Program-made: the position numbers and the translations under genes
In this document: positions 9,009 to 16,887 of the stretch, in pieces
Position numbering within the stretch: position 1 is the stretch's first letter
Layout of the letters: each line of letters opens with the position of its first letter
DNA from: Roseitranquillus sp963776845
GTDB lineage: Bacteria > Pseudomonadota > Alphaproteobacteria > Rhodobacterales > Rhodobacteraceae
NCBI GenBank assembly: GCA_963776845.1
Contig: CAVZOJ010000001.1
Span: 1-64,000, forward strand
Length of the DNA stretch: 64,000 nucleotides
Direction: 5' to 3'
The notes under the pieces: model-generated
Database searches by the model: none
What the model was told of the DNA's origin: nothing
Seen by the model: the letters and a program-made list of their open reading frames with translations, nothing else

Positions 9009-9941
9009 GTGACAGAGGAGAGGACCACGCCGCTGCGGCAGCGGATGATCGAGGACATGCGGATCAGGGGCATGGGCGAGAAGGCCCGAGCCGGGCGCAT
9101 ATCCGGGCGATCAAGGATTTCGCCGCGTTCATAAAGCGCTCGCCGGATACCGCCGGCCCGGAAGACCTGCGGGCCTACCAGCTGCACATGACCGACGCCG
9201 GGATCACGCCCTCGACGTTCAATGCCCGGATCATCGCGCTCAGGTTCTTTTTCGGCATGACCTGCGGCCGCGAGGAGATGAAGCGGTACATGCAGTTCCG
9301 CACCGAGCCGCGGAAGCTGCCCGTGGTGTTCAGCGTCGAGGAGGGTGAGGGGCATGTTCCCGAACGACCTGCTGATGGCCGCGCCGGGACCGGGGCTGAA
9401 GTACCGCGCCGCGCTCAGTATCTCGTACGGCGCCGGTCTCAGGGCCGCCGAGGTCTGCAACCTCAAGATCGGCGACATCGTGCCGGAGGCGCGTCTTCGA
9501 CACGACGACAGCGATCGGATGCTGATCCACGTTGAGCAGGGCAAGGGACGGAAGGACCGTAAGGTGATGCTGTCGCCGGCTCTCCTGGACCTCCTGCGCG
9601 CGTGGTGGCGCGAGGCCCGGCCCGAGGGCTGGCTGTTCCCCGGCAAGCCCAGGATCAACCCGATCTCGCCGCGGCAGCTGAACCGCGCCTTCACGTCAGC
9701 CAAGCACATGGCCGGCATCGCCAAGCCGGCGACGCTGCACACGCTCCGCCACAGCTTCGCCACGCATCTGCTCGAGGCCAACACCGACGTGCGCGTCATC
9801 CAGGTGCTGCTCGGCCATGCAAAGCTGACGACGACGGCGCAGTACACCCATGTCGCCACCAAGACGATCCGCGACACGGTCAGCCCCTACGACATGCTGG
9901 CAAAGCTCCAGCATGAGACGGTGAAGCGAAGTCTGGAGTGA
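9009..9941 (+). pseudogene. Tyrosine recombinase/integrase of IS91-like element, broken (copy B)
   Basis: GTG start at 9009 behind AGGAGG. First frame gives RQRMIEDMRIRGMGEK; near 9090 it shifts to AHIRAIKDFAAFIKRS and MTDAGITPSTFNARIIALRF; near 9345 it shifts again, and the remainder is open to 9941 with the catalytic motifs GLRAAEV, LRHSFATHLLE, LLGHAKLTTTAQYTH. The last segment could be translated alone from ATG 9345 (198 aa), which would keep the catalytic residues but not the DNA-binding arm. Frame breaks are the same as in copy A. Confidence 0.85.
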
Positions 9942-10184
9942 CGGTCCGCCGGAGTGGCCCGGTCCAGGCTGGAGCTGGCCGACATCTTCCGTGAGCATGG
10001 CCCCGCGTGGCGGCGGGCCCATGCCGGGCACGTGAGCCTCGCCCAGCTCAAGGTCATGTCGGCGATCGAGACCTGCCGCACCGAAGCGCTCGGCGGGCAT
10101 GTGGCGGCGTGCGCGAAGTGCGGCCACCGGCACGTCGCCTACAACTCCTGCAAGAACCGGCACTGTCCGAAGTGAACAGGGTGA

Positions 10185-10223
10185 GCCGGGACCGTGGCCG
10201 CGGTGCGGCCGCGTAAGCCCGGC
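10185..10223. repeat. Nested hairpin inside transposase gene (H1)
   Basis: Outer arms GCCGGG/CCCGGC enclose inner arms GGCCGC/GCGGCC around a 3-base loop. It sits exactly where the conserved NRHCPK block should continue into the ARDWMAARAED block, and brings a stop codon. The same 39 bases occur in copy A at 3610-3648. Confidence 0.6.
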
Positions 10224-10380
10224 GAACGCGGCGCGGGACTGGATGGCGGCGCGTGCCGAGGACCTGCTCCCTGTCGAGTACTTCCACGTCGTCTTCACCG
10301 TGCCGGCGGAGATCGCCCGGATCGCGTACTGGAACAAGAAGGCGGTCTACGGCCTGCTGTTCAAGGGTGAGCCAATGGAA

Positions 10381-10406
10381 CGCCAATGGTCCGAGAGACA
10401 TTGGCG
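10381..10406. repeat. Hairpin inside transposase gene (H2)
   Basis: CGCCAATG and CATTGGCG, perfect 8-base arms with a 10-base loop, at the boundary between GLLFK and ETLTTIAAD where the frame breaks. A further GCCAATGG lies just upstream (10371-10378). Copy A has it at 3427-3452. Confidence 0.6.
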
Positions 10407-10503
10407 AACGCCGAGACACTGACCACCATCGCCGCCGATCCCAGGCATCTCGGCGCCCGGATCGGCATGACCAGCGTGCTGCACACCTGGGGCTCGGCGT
10501 CGT

Positions 10504-10523
10504 GCCGAAGGCACGCCTTCGGC
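10504..10523. repeat. 20-base palindrome inside transposase gene (H3)
   Basis: GCCGAAGGC-AC-GCCTTCGGC: perfect 9-base arms with a 2-base centre, inserted between HTWGSA and the HUH motif HHPHVH. Copy A has it at 3310-3329. Confidence 0.6.
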
Positions 10524-11807
10524 CCAACCCCATCATCCGCACGTCCACATGATCGTGCCGGGTGGCGGCCTGTCGCCCGACGGCACCCGTTGGATCGCCT
10601 GCCGGCCGGGCTTCCTCCTTCCGGTCCGGGTGCTGTCCCGACTGTTCCGGCGCCTGTTCCTGGAGGGGCTCTCGGCGCTGCACGGCGCCGGCAAGCTCGC
10701 CTTCTTTGGCGACCTCGCGGGCCTGGCGGACGCCGCCGCCTTCGCCGCCTGGCTCGCGCAGCTGCGCAAGGTCGAGTGGGTGGTCTATACCAAGCCTCCC
10801 TTCGGCGGGCCCGAGGCGGTGCTCGCCTATCTCAGCCGCTACACCCACCGCGTCGCGATCTCGAACAGTCGCCTCGTCAGCGCCGACGCCGATACCGTTG
10901 CGTTCCGCTGGAAGGACTACCGGATCAAGAGCGGCGATCGGATGAAGGTCATGCGGCTCTCGACCGACGAGTTCATCCGGCGCTTCCTGGTCCACGTCCT
11001 GCCCGACGGCTTTCACCGCATCCGGCACTACGGCCTGCTCGCCGGAGCGGGCCGCAAGGACACCCTCGCCAGAGTCCGAGACCTTCTCGGTGCCCGGGCG
11101 CCCGCGGAAGCCGACGCAGCGGCCGACATCGAAACCGCCCCGCCGTTGAGCCTGAGAGAACCTTGCCCCGATTGCGGTGGGCCGATGCGGATCATCGAGA
11201 CGTTCCGGCGCGGCGAGCGTCCGATGACCAGGGCTCCGCCGCGGAGGGCTGCCGCATGATGACACGGCCATCACCGCCGATGACTCCGCTCCGGACCAGC
11301 ACGTCAGTCCGGAACAACCTCAGGCTGCGCCTCCGCTCCGCCGTGCCGCAATGCCGGCCTCGATCCGGCAGCGCGACCCTACAGCACGCTTCGCCCAGCA
11401 TGCGGAACAGCGTCCCGCCGCTGCTCCCAGACCGCCTATCGCTCCCGAGATCCCGTACCGACCCAAGCGACGCCGCTGCGCTTTCCCCATAGACCATCGC
11501 CAAACCCCCGCGGCTTCCTCCTTGGGAGGTTTTCCAACGCGGGCCGAGGTCAACGACCGGACCCACGCGCCCGCCGCGGCCCACATCGGAAAACCTTCAC
11601 CACAGCTGCCTCTCGATCTTGAGGAACGCCGTCGCGGCGCAGCGACCTAAGCCGACATTCGGGAGGAAACAGCGATGCGCGCCAAACGGCGTCGCCGTCT
11701 AAACGTCATGAAGGAACTGAAACTGGTTTGGGGAGTATGGATGCTGCACTGCAACATACTCGGGCTTTCCGGGCGAATATGCAGCTCCCCCTAATTGGAT
11801 AATCCAT

Positions 11808-12849
11808 ATGGCCTCCCAGCCGAGCACACTCCCGCTTTCGGACACCCGCATCATGACTAAAAGGCGACCGCGGACGCCAGGTCCTTCGACCCGCGCCATC
11901 ATCGGTGGCACGATCGCGGCGCTGGCGATTTCGGCCTTCGTGAACCATCGGCTGGCCCGGAAAGCCGAGCGCGACAATCCTCCGGCCGGCAGGCTACTGA
12001 ACGTCGATGGGGTCCGGCTGCACTACGTGGAGCGCGGCAACGGAGCGCCGCTCGTCCTGCTGCACGGCAACGGCAGCATGATCCAGGACTTCGAACTCGA
12101 GCGGCCTCATCGACCGCGCCACCAAAAAATACCGCGTTATCGCGTTCGACCGCCCCGGCTACGGTCACAGCGATCGCCCGCGCAGCACTATCTGGACGCC
12201 CGAGGCGCAGGCAGACCTCATCCACAAGGCGCTCGCGCAGATCGGCATCAAGCGAGCGACATTCCTCGGGCATTCCTGGGGTTGCTCGGTCGCGTTGGCA
12301 CTCGCGTTAAAGTATCCCGACCTGGTCGGCGGCCTTGTGCTGGCCTCGGGGTACTACTATCCGACGGCGCGGGCGGACGTGGTCGCCATGGCGGGCCCGG
12401 CCGTGCCGCTGGTCGGCGACGTCGTGCGCTACGCGATCTCACCGATCCTGAGCCGGCTGATGTGGCCGCTCCTGATGCGGCAACTCTTCGGGCCACAGCC
12501 GGTGCCGGAAAAGTTCGCAGGCTTCCCGAAGGCGATGGCAGTCCGGCCGTCTCAGATCCGCGCGAGCGCCGCGGAGTCCGCACTGATGGTGCCAGACGCC
12601 TTCGCCGCCCGCGCCACCTACCCGAGCCTCGAGATGCCCGTCTCGATCATTGCGGGCGCCGAGGACCGTCTGGTCGATGCCGAGGCTCAGTCGGCCCGGC
12701 TGCATGGGGACATCCCGCAGAGCAGCTTTCACCGCGTGCCGGGTGCGGGCCATATGGTCCACCAAACTGCGACGGAGGCCGTCATGTCGGCGATCGAGAA
12801 AGTCGCCACGTCTATGGACGGTCCGCTCAAGAGGCCCGAGGCCGCCTGA
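11808..12849 (+). pseudogene. Alpha/beta hydrolase, frameshifted
   Basis: The first frame starts MASQPSTLPLSDTR with a probable N-terminal membrane segment (AIIGGTIAALAISAF) and the oxyanion-hole motif LVLLHGNGS. Near 12090-12100 the frame breaks; the continuation reads GLIDRATKKYRVIAFDRPGYGHSD, then the nucleophile elbow FLGHSWGCS (Ser), AGAEDRLVD (Asp) and GAGHMVHQ (His). One inserted base, or loss of two, accounts for the break. If repaired, the protein is about 345 aa, a membrane-anchored hydrolase. It converges on the two-component operon on the other strand. Confidence 0.8.
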
Positions 12850-12901
12850 GTCCCGACCACGCCATGCGGCGCTCGGGCGTCCCGTCATCTTGTCCGAGCG
12901 G

Positions 12902-13483
12902 CTATTGCGGATCGTCGTCAAGAACGCGGTCGAGCGCCGACTTGATATCCTTCGTGTTGAACGGCTTCATAACCCAGCCCAGAGGGTGCGCGCGCACCGC
13001 GCGCGCCCTCGTCTCGTCGTTCCCGTAGGCCGAGACGAAGATCGAACGGATGCCCAGGGTCTCGTAGATCTCGATTGCCGCACTGACGCCGTCGCGGTTG
13101 CCCTTGATGCTGATGTCCATCGTCGCGCAGTCTGGACGGTGCAGCTCCGCGAGTTCCACGGCGTCCGCAGCCGTCCTGGCGAGCCCGACGACCTCTGCGC
13201 CGAGATCCTGAAGCATCATCTCGATCTCCATCGCAATAATCGCGTCGTCTTCGACGACGATGACGCGAAGCGGCCTGTTGGGTGCGGCGGTGGTCCTCTG
13301 CGACGGATGGACATGCGTCGGTGGCAGCGACCCGGCGCGATCGCTTCGCGACGCGCCCATGCTGCGGGAGGTTGCCGATGCAGTTCGCTGGGGAGAGACG
13401 GCACGTCGCGGCACCGCGCGTGCCGGCGCTCTGACCCCCTCCGACGGCGTCTTTCGCTTATTGGTACTCGCGCGATGGCTCAT
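12902..13483 (-). CDS. Single-domain response regulator with extended N-terminus
   Basis: 193 aa from ATG 13483 (AGGGAAG upstream); the receiver domain occupies the last ~120 residues. RVIVVEDDAIIAMEIEMML gives the acidic pocket, ATMDISIKGNRDG the phosphoacceptor Asp, FVSAYG the Thr/Ser position and WVMKPFN the conserved Lys. The IKGNRDG loop matches the receivers paired with HisKA_2/HWE kinases. No output domain. The first ~75 residues are basic and low complexity. Overlaps the end of the kinase gene by 26 bases, last gene of a three-gene operon. Confidence 0.88.
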   Translation of the reverse strand: MSHRASTNKRKTPSEGVRAPARAVPRRAVSPQRTASATSRSMGASRSDRAGSLPPTHVHPSQRTTAAPNRPLRVIVVEDDAIIAMEIEMMLQDLGAEVVGLARTAADAVELAELHRPDCATMDISIKGNRDGVSAAIEIYETLGIRSIFVSAYGNDETRARAVRAHPLGWVMKPFNTKDIKSALDRVLDDDPQ

Positions 13484-14522
13484 GGTCTTCCCTTGGCGCC
13501 AGGTCCGACCGGAAATGGACGGAGCATCTGGCACCTTGATCGTTCGCGATTTCAAGCTTGCCGCCGATCTGCCGGCAAAGACCCCGCACCAGCATCAAGC
13601 CGGACGAGCGTGAGCTTGTTCCGTCGCCAAAGCCGGGGCCATCGTCATGAACTTCCAGGCAGATGCCTTGGGGCGAAGACGAAAGGCTCACGCTCACGCT
13701 CCCGGCGCCTTTCGCCAAGCCGTGCTTGCATGCGTTGGTGACGAGTTCGTTGGCGATCAGGGCGAGACAATGCGCCTCCTCCGACGTCATCTGCGCCTCC
13801 GCAATGGAAACGACCAACCCGTCTGAGGCGCCGTAGCTCGAGGCGGCCCCTTGCACCACATTCTCGAGGAAGCTGCGGGCGGAAATCGAGCCCGCGCTGG
13901 CGTTCTGGTATAGCGCTTCCTGGGTCATCGCCATCGCCTGGAGCCGATGGGATGCTGTCATTACCACGTCTTCGACATCGGGAGAGCGGCGGTCAGCGGC
14001 CGACATCTTGATCAGCGACAACATCTGCTGGATGTTGTTCTTCACCCGGTGCTGGAGTTCGCGCACCAGCACCCGGTTCTCCGCCAGCGCCTCATGGAGC
14101 ATCGCGTTCTCCTTCAGCCGCTGGTGCAGCTGTAAGTCCATCTCCCGCAGGCGGCGGTTTAGGATGCTGAATTGGTCGTCCCGCACAGGCATCAGACGCA
14201 CGATCAGGAGCGTCTCGGCAAGGTGCCCCTGCATCCGCGCCGCAAGCGCGCGGAAGCGCTCCGCTCCCTCGCCATGCGCGAGTTTGATCGAGCCGATATG
14301 GGATGAGGTCGACGCGCTGGCGCGACGCAGATAGGTCGCGACATCGTCAGCGCTGTCCTGAACGACATCGAACAGGTTCACTGGCGCCTCACGGATGCGA
14401 AGGAGATGGCGGGCGGCAGAATTGGCACTGCGCACCTCACCCTTGAGGTCCACGATCAGTGCTGGCTCCGACAGGAACTCGAGATTGAGGATGATGCCCT
14501 CCGAAACAGCTGCCCGCGTCAT
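13458..14522 (-). CDS. Soluble PAS-HisKA_2 sensor histidine kinase
   Basis: 354 aa, no membrane segment. N-terminal PAS-like region (EPALIVDLKGEVRSANSAARHLL), then coiled helix, then the HisKA_2 dimerisation helix with the phosphorylated His in VRELQHRVKNNIQQMLSLI near residue 150. The ATPase domain has ELVTNACKHGL (N box) and VHDDGPGFGDG (G1 box), then GLMLVRGLCRQIGG. Start ATG overlaps the stop of the MetOD1 gene (ATGA). Partner receiver follows directly. Such kinases act in the cytosol; the signal probably comes from the MetOD1 protein or a PAS ligand. Confidence 0.9.
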   Translation of the reverse strand: MTRAAVSEGIILNLEFLSEPALIVDLKGEVRSANSAARHLLRIREAPVNLFDVVQDSADDVATYLRRASASTSSHIGSIKLAHGEGAERFRALAARMQGHLAETLLIVRLMPVRDDQFSILNRRLREMDLQLHQRLKENAMLHEALAENRVLVRELQHRVKNNIQQMLSLIKMSAADRRSPDVEDVVMTASHRLQAMAMTQEALYQNASAGSISARSFLENVVQGAASSYGASDGLVVSIAEAQMTSEEAHCLALIANELVTNACKHGLAKGAGSVSVSLSSSPQGICLEVHDDGPGFGDGTSSRSSGLMLVRGLCRQIGGKLEIANDQGARCSVHFRSDLAPREDHEPSREYQ

Positions 14523-15061
14523 TCTCCCATCCGGAAGTACTCCCGCGAGTTCGGCTCCGTATCTTCCGCCGGCTTGAGGTGGACAACCACCCGGCAGCCG
14601 GGATGCCCCATCGCGATCGCTTCCTCGATCACGACCCGGGCGTAGCCGAGGTTCTGAGCGGCGATCGAGCCGAAGACGTTGGACGTCATCATGCAGAGCG
14701 ACGGGCGCCCCTCGACGAACTTGCCGAATGGGCAAGCCCGGTTCCCGAGGATGATGCGGTCCTCGCGCTCTTCGATGATGTAGAAGTCCCCTTGTATCCG
14801 GCGCTTGAGGTCTACCAGCACGTCTCGCACCTGGCTCTTGGACAGGCGCTCCACCGCGAGCGCCTGGCGGTACGACGTGTCGATGCTCTCGCCGATTGCG
14901 CCCCCCACCACGCTGATATAGCCGGACGCCTCTGCGAGCCCGACCACGCTCTCCAACGTGCCCGCCAGCTCTCTCAGCAGGGCGCGCAGGAAGACGTCGC
15001 GCTCCAGATCGACGGGTGCATTTTGGACGGACGGTATGTCCCGGCCGAGACCCTGTGTCAT
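14519..15061 (-). CDS. Methanogen output domain 1 (MetOD1)-type protein
   Basis: 180 aa from ATG 15061, chosen for TGGAGG five bases upstream; ATGs at 15091 and 15100 would extend it. The C-terminal half has the pattern of the MetOD1/V4R-like sensor family: GNRACPFGKFVEGRPSLCMMTSNVFG with two cysteines, then GYARVVIEEAIAMGHPGCRVVVHL with a third. Those cysteines could hold a metal or cofactor. First gene of an operon with a kinase (4-base overlap) and a response regulator, so it is probably the sensory input. Family assignment is from memory of motif pattern. Confidence 0.75.
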   Translation of the reverse strand: MTQGLGRDIPSVQNAPVDLERDVFLRALLRELAGTLESVVGLAEASGYISVVGGAIGESIDTSYRQALAVERLSKSQVRDVLVDLKRRIQGDFYIIEEREDRIILGNRACPFGKFVEGRPSLCMMTSNVFGSIAAQNLGYARVVIEEAIAMGHPGCRVVVHLKPAEDTEPNSREYFRMGE

Positions 15062-15413
15062 TGTCGCCTCCAGTCGGTTCGTTTGATCCATGTTTCGCAA
15101 GACGCATGATCGTCAGCGATGTTGCTTTACTCCATCACCCGCGACCCTCACTGCGAGCTGGGACACGCGCATCGGGGGGGCAGCCTGCGCGACCGTTGGA
15201 AAACGACCGATATCCAGTATAGCACCCGCTCCACAGCCGCCAACATCACCCGACGCTTCGTACGACAACGTCTGAACTGATCTCGACGAAGCGAGATGGA
15301 ATCGTGCTGAGATGTTCCCCGATCGCCAAAGCGCTGGTCGACGTGCCGTGCCTTTCAACTTTTCGATCGGGAAGACCCTCGCTTCGACCTCAGTCGCCGC
15401 GACGACCTGGCCG
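15062..15413. other. Intergenic upstream region of sensor operon
   Basis: No gene seen. Should contain the promoter of the MetOD1-kinase-regulator operon; I could not pick a clear -35/-10 pair or an EcfG-type GGAAC/CGTT pair. Confidence 0.4.
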
Positions 15414-15749
15414 TCAGTCGCGAGGAAGGTGCTGTGCGCCTTCGAGATCCCTCGGCGAAACCGGCTTGGCGAGGACGAAGTCCGGTCGCGCTGCGGTGAC
15501 GCGCGCCATGCTCGCGGCGTCGGTGGCCGCAGTGATGAAGCCGATGGTCGTCGCCGGGCAGCTCTGGCGGAACGCCGCGGCGACATCCGCACCGTCTCCT
15601 CCATGCCCGAGCTGCATGACCGTCAACACCACGTTCGGAGCAAGGGACGAAAGCTCCTCTCGAGCTTGTGGGGTCGAATGAGCGATTCCCAAGACGTGCA
15701 ATCCGAGATCCTCGCATATTATCCAGGTCTCCTGCCGTTCGGCGCACAC
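15414..15749 (-). pseudogene. Degenerate, 5'-truncated response regulator receiver
   Basis: 111 codons. The tail ITAATDAASMARVTAARPDFVLAKPVSPRDL has the receiver Thr/Lys signature (AKP). The preceding strand reads VVLTVMQLGHGGDG, where the aspartate of the usual D-M-Q-L-G-x-G-x-D-G pattern is replaced by Val, and the N-terminal acidic pair is missing because the region before CEDLGLHVLG does not resemble strand 1. It therefore cannot be phosphorylated as written. The region 15750-16032 beyond it has no gene and shows a weak match to the dispersed repeat. Confidence 0.55.
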
Positions 15750-16032
15750 TCGGGTCGCCGCGGCGCAGCGGCGAAAGCCGGCATTGATTGAATTTGCAGC
15801 GGAGCTGGCGACATCGGACTACTGGAGCGCAAACAGCGGCGGCACGACGCGGTGCGATTGGTGGGTAAGAGAGCGAGGGAGACTGCGCCGAGGTACTGCC
15901 GCGACTTGCAGCGATAACGATCCTGCTTCGCGGCGGTGGGTCCTGGCGGGGATTGATCCACATCAGGGTCCGATTCCTGCGATCCGCATAGGGGCGAGGT
16001 TCAGGTCGCTTCCCTTTCGTGGATGAACGGCA

Positions 16033-16887
16033 ATGGAAATCGTCCGCTCGACCAAAGCCTCAGAGGCGCTCCCGTCGATGGCGCTGCTGACCTTCCTGGC
16101 GATTGCCTTCGCGATCACCTGGGCGGTCATTGGCCTTTATGTCCTCGCGCCGGTGCAGGCGTCGGCGTGGTTGGGTGAGATCAGCGGTTCGCACCCGCTG
16201 TTCTTCCTCGCGACCTGGGCGCCCGGAATCTCGGCAATCGTCGTCGTGCTGGCCTATTCCGGCGCGGCGGGGCTGCGGAGCTTCCTCGGCCGGCTGCTGC
16301 TCTGGCGGTGCCCGGCGGGATGGGCGGCGTTCGTCCTGATCGGGCTGCCGCTCGTCTTCGTCGCGGGGTCGCTGATCAAGGGCGGGCCGGTGCTGACGCC
16401 GCTGCCGCCGGAGGGCGCGGGGCCGGTGGTCGCTGTGCTCTTCATGATGCTCTTCCTCGGCCCGATCGAGGAACTCGGCTGGCGCGGCGTGATGCAGCCG
16501 CTCCTGCAACGCCACATGGCGCCGCTCTGGGCCGGGATGCTGATCGGCGCGACCTGGGGCTTCTGGCACCTGCCGGCGTTCTTCCTGTCGAGCACCGTCT
16601 ACGCCACATGGAACTTCCTGCCGTTTTTCGTCGGCAACGTCGTGCTCGCGGTGCTGGTCACGCCGATCCTCAACCGGACCGGCGGCAGCCTGCTCTGGTC
16701 GATTCTGTTCCACTGGCAGCTCATCAACCCGTTCTGGCCGGACGCCCAGCCCTGGGACACCTGGATACTCGTCGGGGTGGCGGTGGTGGTCGTCTGGTGG
16801 AACCGCGACACCATGCTGACGCGCGCGGGCGCGGTGACGCGTGTCATCCCTGAATCGGACCAGCCCGCGCTGCGGACGGCAGGATGA
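16033..16887 (+). CDS. CPBP family intramembrane glutamic endopeptidase
   Basis: 284 aa, about eight hydrophobic segments. Intramembrane protease of the CAAX/Abi (CPBP, Rce1-like) family. Motif 1 is EELGWRGVMQPLL near residues 153-165 with the catalytic Glu pair and Arg; motif 2 is GFWHLPAFF with its His; motif 3 is FHWQLIN with the last His. First gene of a co-directional run; its stop overlaps the next start (ATGA at 16884). Family members process prenylated or hydrophobic peptides or work in bacteriocin self-immunity; substrate unknown here. Confidence 0.9.
   Translation: MEIVRSTKASEALPSMALLTFLAIAFAITWAVIGLYVLAPVQASAWLGEISGSHPLFFLATWAPGISAIVVVLAYSGAAGLRSFLGRLLLWRCPAGWAAFVLIGLPLVFVAGSLIKGGPVLTPLPPEGAGPVVAVLFMMLFLGPIEELGWRGVMQPLLQRHMAPLWAGMLIGATWGFWHLPAFFLSSTVYATWNFLPFFVGNVVLAVLVTPILNRTGGSLLWSILFHWQLINPFWPDAQPWDTWILVGVAVVVVWWNRDTMLTRAGAVTRVIPESDQPALRTAG

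Larger units (their letters stand above)
9954..11259 (+). pseudogene. IS91-family transposase, broken (copy B)
   Basis: From GTG 9954 the zinc-binding N-terminus (CAKCGHRHVAYNSCKNRHCPK) runs to a stop at 10175. Family blocks then appear in other frames: ARDWMAARAEDLLP to about 10370, then ETLTTIAADPRHLGARIGMTSVLHTWGSA, then an uninterrupted 236-codon stretch from 10549 that begins at MIVPGGG, just after the HUH histidines, and ends at 11259. Palindromic segments (10185-10223, 10381-10406, 10504-10523) lie precisely at the three breaks. Unlike copy A the C-terminal part is in one frame. Confidence 0.85.
8879..11603 (+). mobile_element. IS91-like element with tyrosine recombinase, copy B
   Basis: 2725 bases, direct orientation; near-identical to the inverted copy at 2232-4954 over its whole length. 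Left edge ggacgaagcc, right edge ccttcaccac. Contains an inverted repeat, a broken tyrosine recombinase gene, a broken HUH transposase gene and, near 11516-11533, a CCTCC-ttg-GGAGG hairpin followed by TTTT, a candidate terminator or origin-end structure. Together with copy A it makes a 2.7 kb inverted repeat around 3.9 kb of other genes. Confidence 0.85.

Noticed and set aside
10054..11274. A 406-codon minus-strand frame across copy B of the IS91-like element
   Set aside because: Antisense shadow of the transposase; the same shadow appears across copy A in pieces, and the translation matches no family.
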